DNA from: Opitutaceae bacterium UBA3033
GTDB taxonomy: Bacteria > Verrucomicrobiota > Verrucomicrobiia > Opitutales > Opitutaceae
DNA length: 6,647 nucleotides
Assembly: GCA_002367815.1 (NCBI GenBank)
Contig: DFDG01000025.1
Location: forward strand, 2,470-9,116
Direction: 5' to 3'
Shown here: one piece after another, positions 6,456 through 6,647 of the stretch
Numbering within the stretch: position 1 is the stretch's first letter
How the letters are laid out: every line of letters begins with the position of its first letter
Notes under the pieces: model-generated
Told to the model about the DNA's origin: nothing
The model's database searches: none
Seen by the model: the letters and a program-made list of their open reading frames with translations, nothing else
Made by a program: the position numbers and the translations under genes

Positions 6456-6647
6456 ATGAGCAATCAAAAAAAACCATTACAATATACTGCATACTTGGGT
6501 TGGATAATAGCAGCTATCGGTGCACTTGCCGCACTCTGGATGGGTCGACTTTATTCTACCGAACAAGCTCAAAATACCATTCTTCAACAGCAACAGATGC
6601 TGGCCGACCTCACGTTAAAAGGCCTACAGAATCAATTGGAGGCCGAA
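6456..6647 (+). CDS. Membrane-anchored, Gln-rich coiled-coil-like protein, N-terminal part (runs off window)
   Basis: The frame is open from the ATG at 6456 to the right edge (64 codons). It begins with a short cytoplasmic head (MSNQKKPLQY) and one membrane helix (about 11-30, TAYLGWIIAAIGALAALWMG). An extracytoplasmic stretch rich in Gln, Leu and Glu follows (STEQAQNTILQQQQ, then LKGLQNQLEAE) and looks like the start of a coiled coil. An in-frame GTG at 6423 preceded by AAGG (6414-6417, 5 nt away) is an alternative start that would add 11 residues. It follows the 30-residue ORF by 60-93 nt in the same direction. The layout is loosely like membrane-bound anti-sigma or polysaccharide co-polymerase proteins, but no domain is visible, so no function is assigned. 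Confidence 0.65.
   Translation, partial: MSNQKKPLQYTAYLGWIIAAIGALAALWMGRLYSTEQAQNTILQQQQMLADLTLKGLQNQLEAE

Noticed and set aside
1..6647. Search for mobile elements, CRISPR arrays, att sites, rRNA and tRNA
   Set aside because: No long inverted or direct repeats, transposase or integrase motifs, regularly spaced repeats or tRNA cloverleaf were found on either strand.

Overview
The window looks like an ordinary chromosomal stretch of a Gram-negative bacterium, most probably a member of the Verrucomicrobiota (Opitutae-like). This placement is an inference. It rests on moderate GC content, genes that mostly lack Shine-Dalgarno sequences, a long 67K-type SppA, a SufT protein, a secreted redoxin ending in CSVKY, and a fused exosortase-EpsI protein. 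No tRNA, rRNA, CRISPR array, transposase or phage gene is visible.

Layout from left to right. The 3' end of a tRNA-dihydrouridine synthase gene (+) enters at base 1 and stops at 389. It meets head-on a two-gene minus-strand unit, sppA then sufT, which are 3 nt apart; a short hairpin lies between the convergent ends. A 247-292 bp divergent intergenic region, depending on the sppA start chosen, separates sppA from dapF (+) and carries several short direct repeats. dapF converges, 12 nt apart, on a minus-strand gene for an exported thioredoxin-fold protein. That gene is split by a -1 frameshift at an A7 tract and has no obvious canonical start in front of its signal peptide. Divergently from it runs a 547-codon exosortase fused to an EpsI domain. 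Two nucleotides later comes a 30-codon single-helix membrane ORF, and then the start of a membrane-anchored, Gln-rich, probably coiled-coil protein that runs off the right edge.

How the genes fit together. The left half is housekeeping: tRNA modification, membrane proteolysis, Fe-S maturation and the DAP/lysine/peptidoglycan pathway. The right half concerns the cell envelope: a secreted redoxin, then a sorting enzyme expected to process proteins with a C-terminal PEP-CTERM-like tail, with two small membrane proteins behind it. No PEP-CTERM substrate is encoded in the window.

The points most worth a second look are the DapF homologue, in which both catalytic cysteines are serine while the substrate-binding residues are kept; the frameshifted redoxin, whose two halves are otherwise well conserved; and the 30-residue ORF placed 2 nt behind the exosortase. 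I did not find a clearly new multi-gene system.
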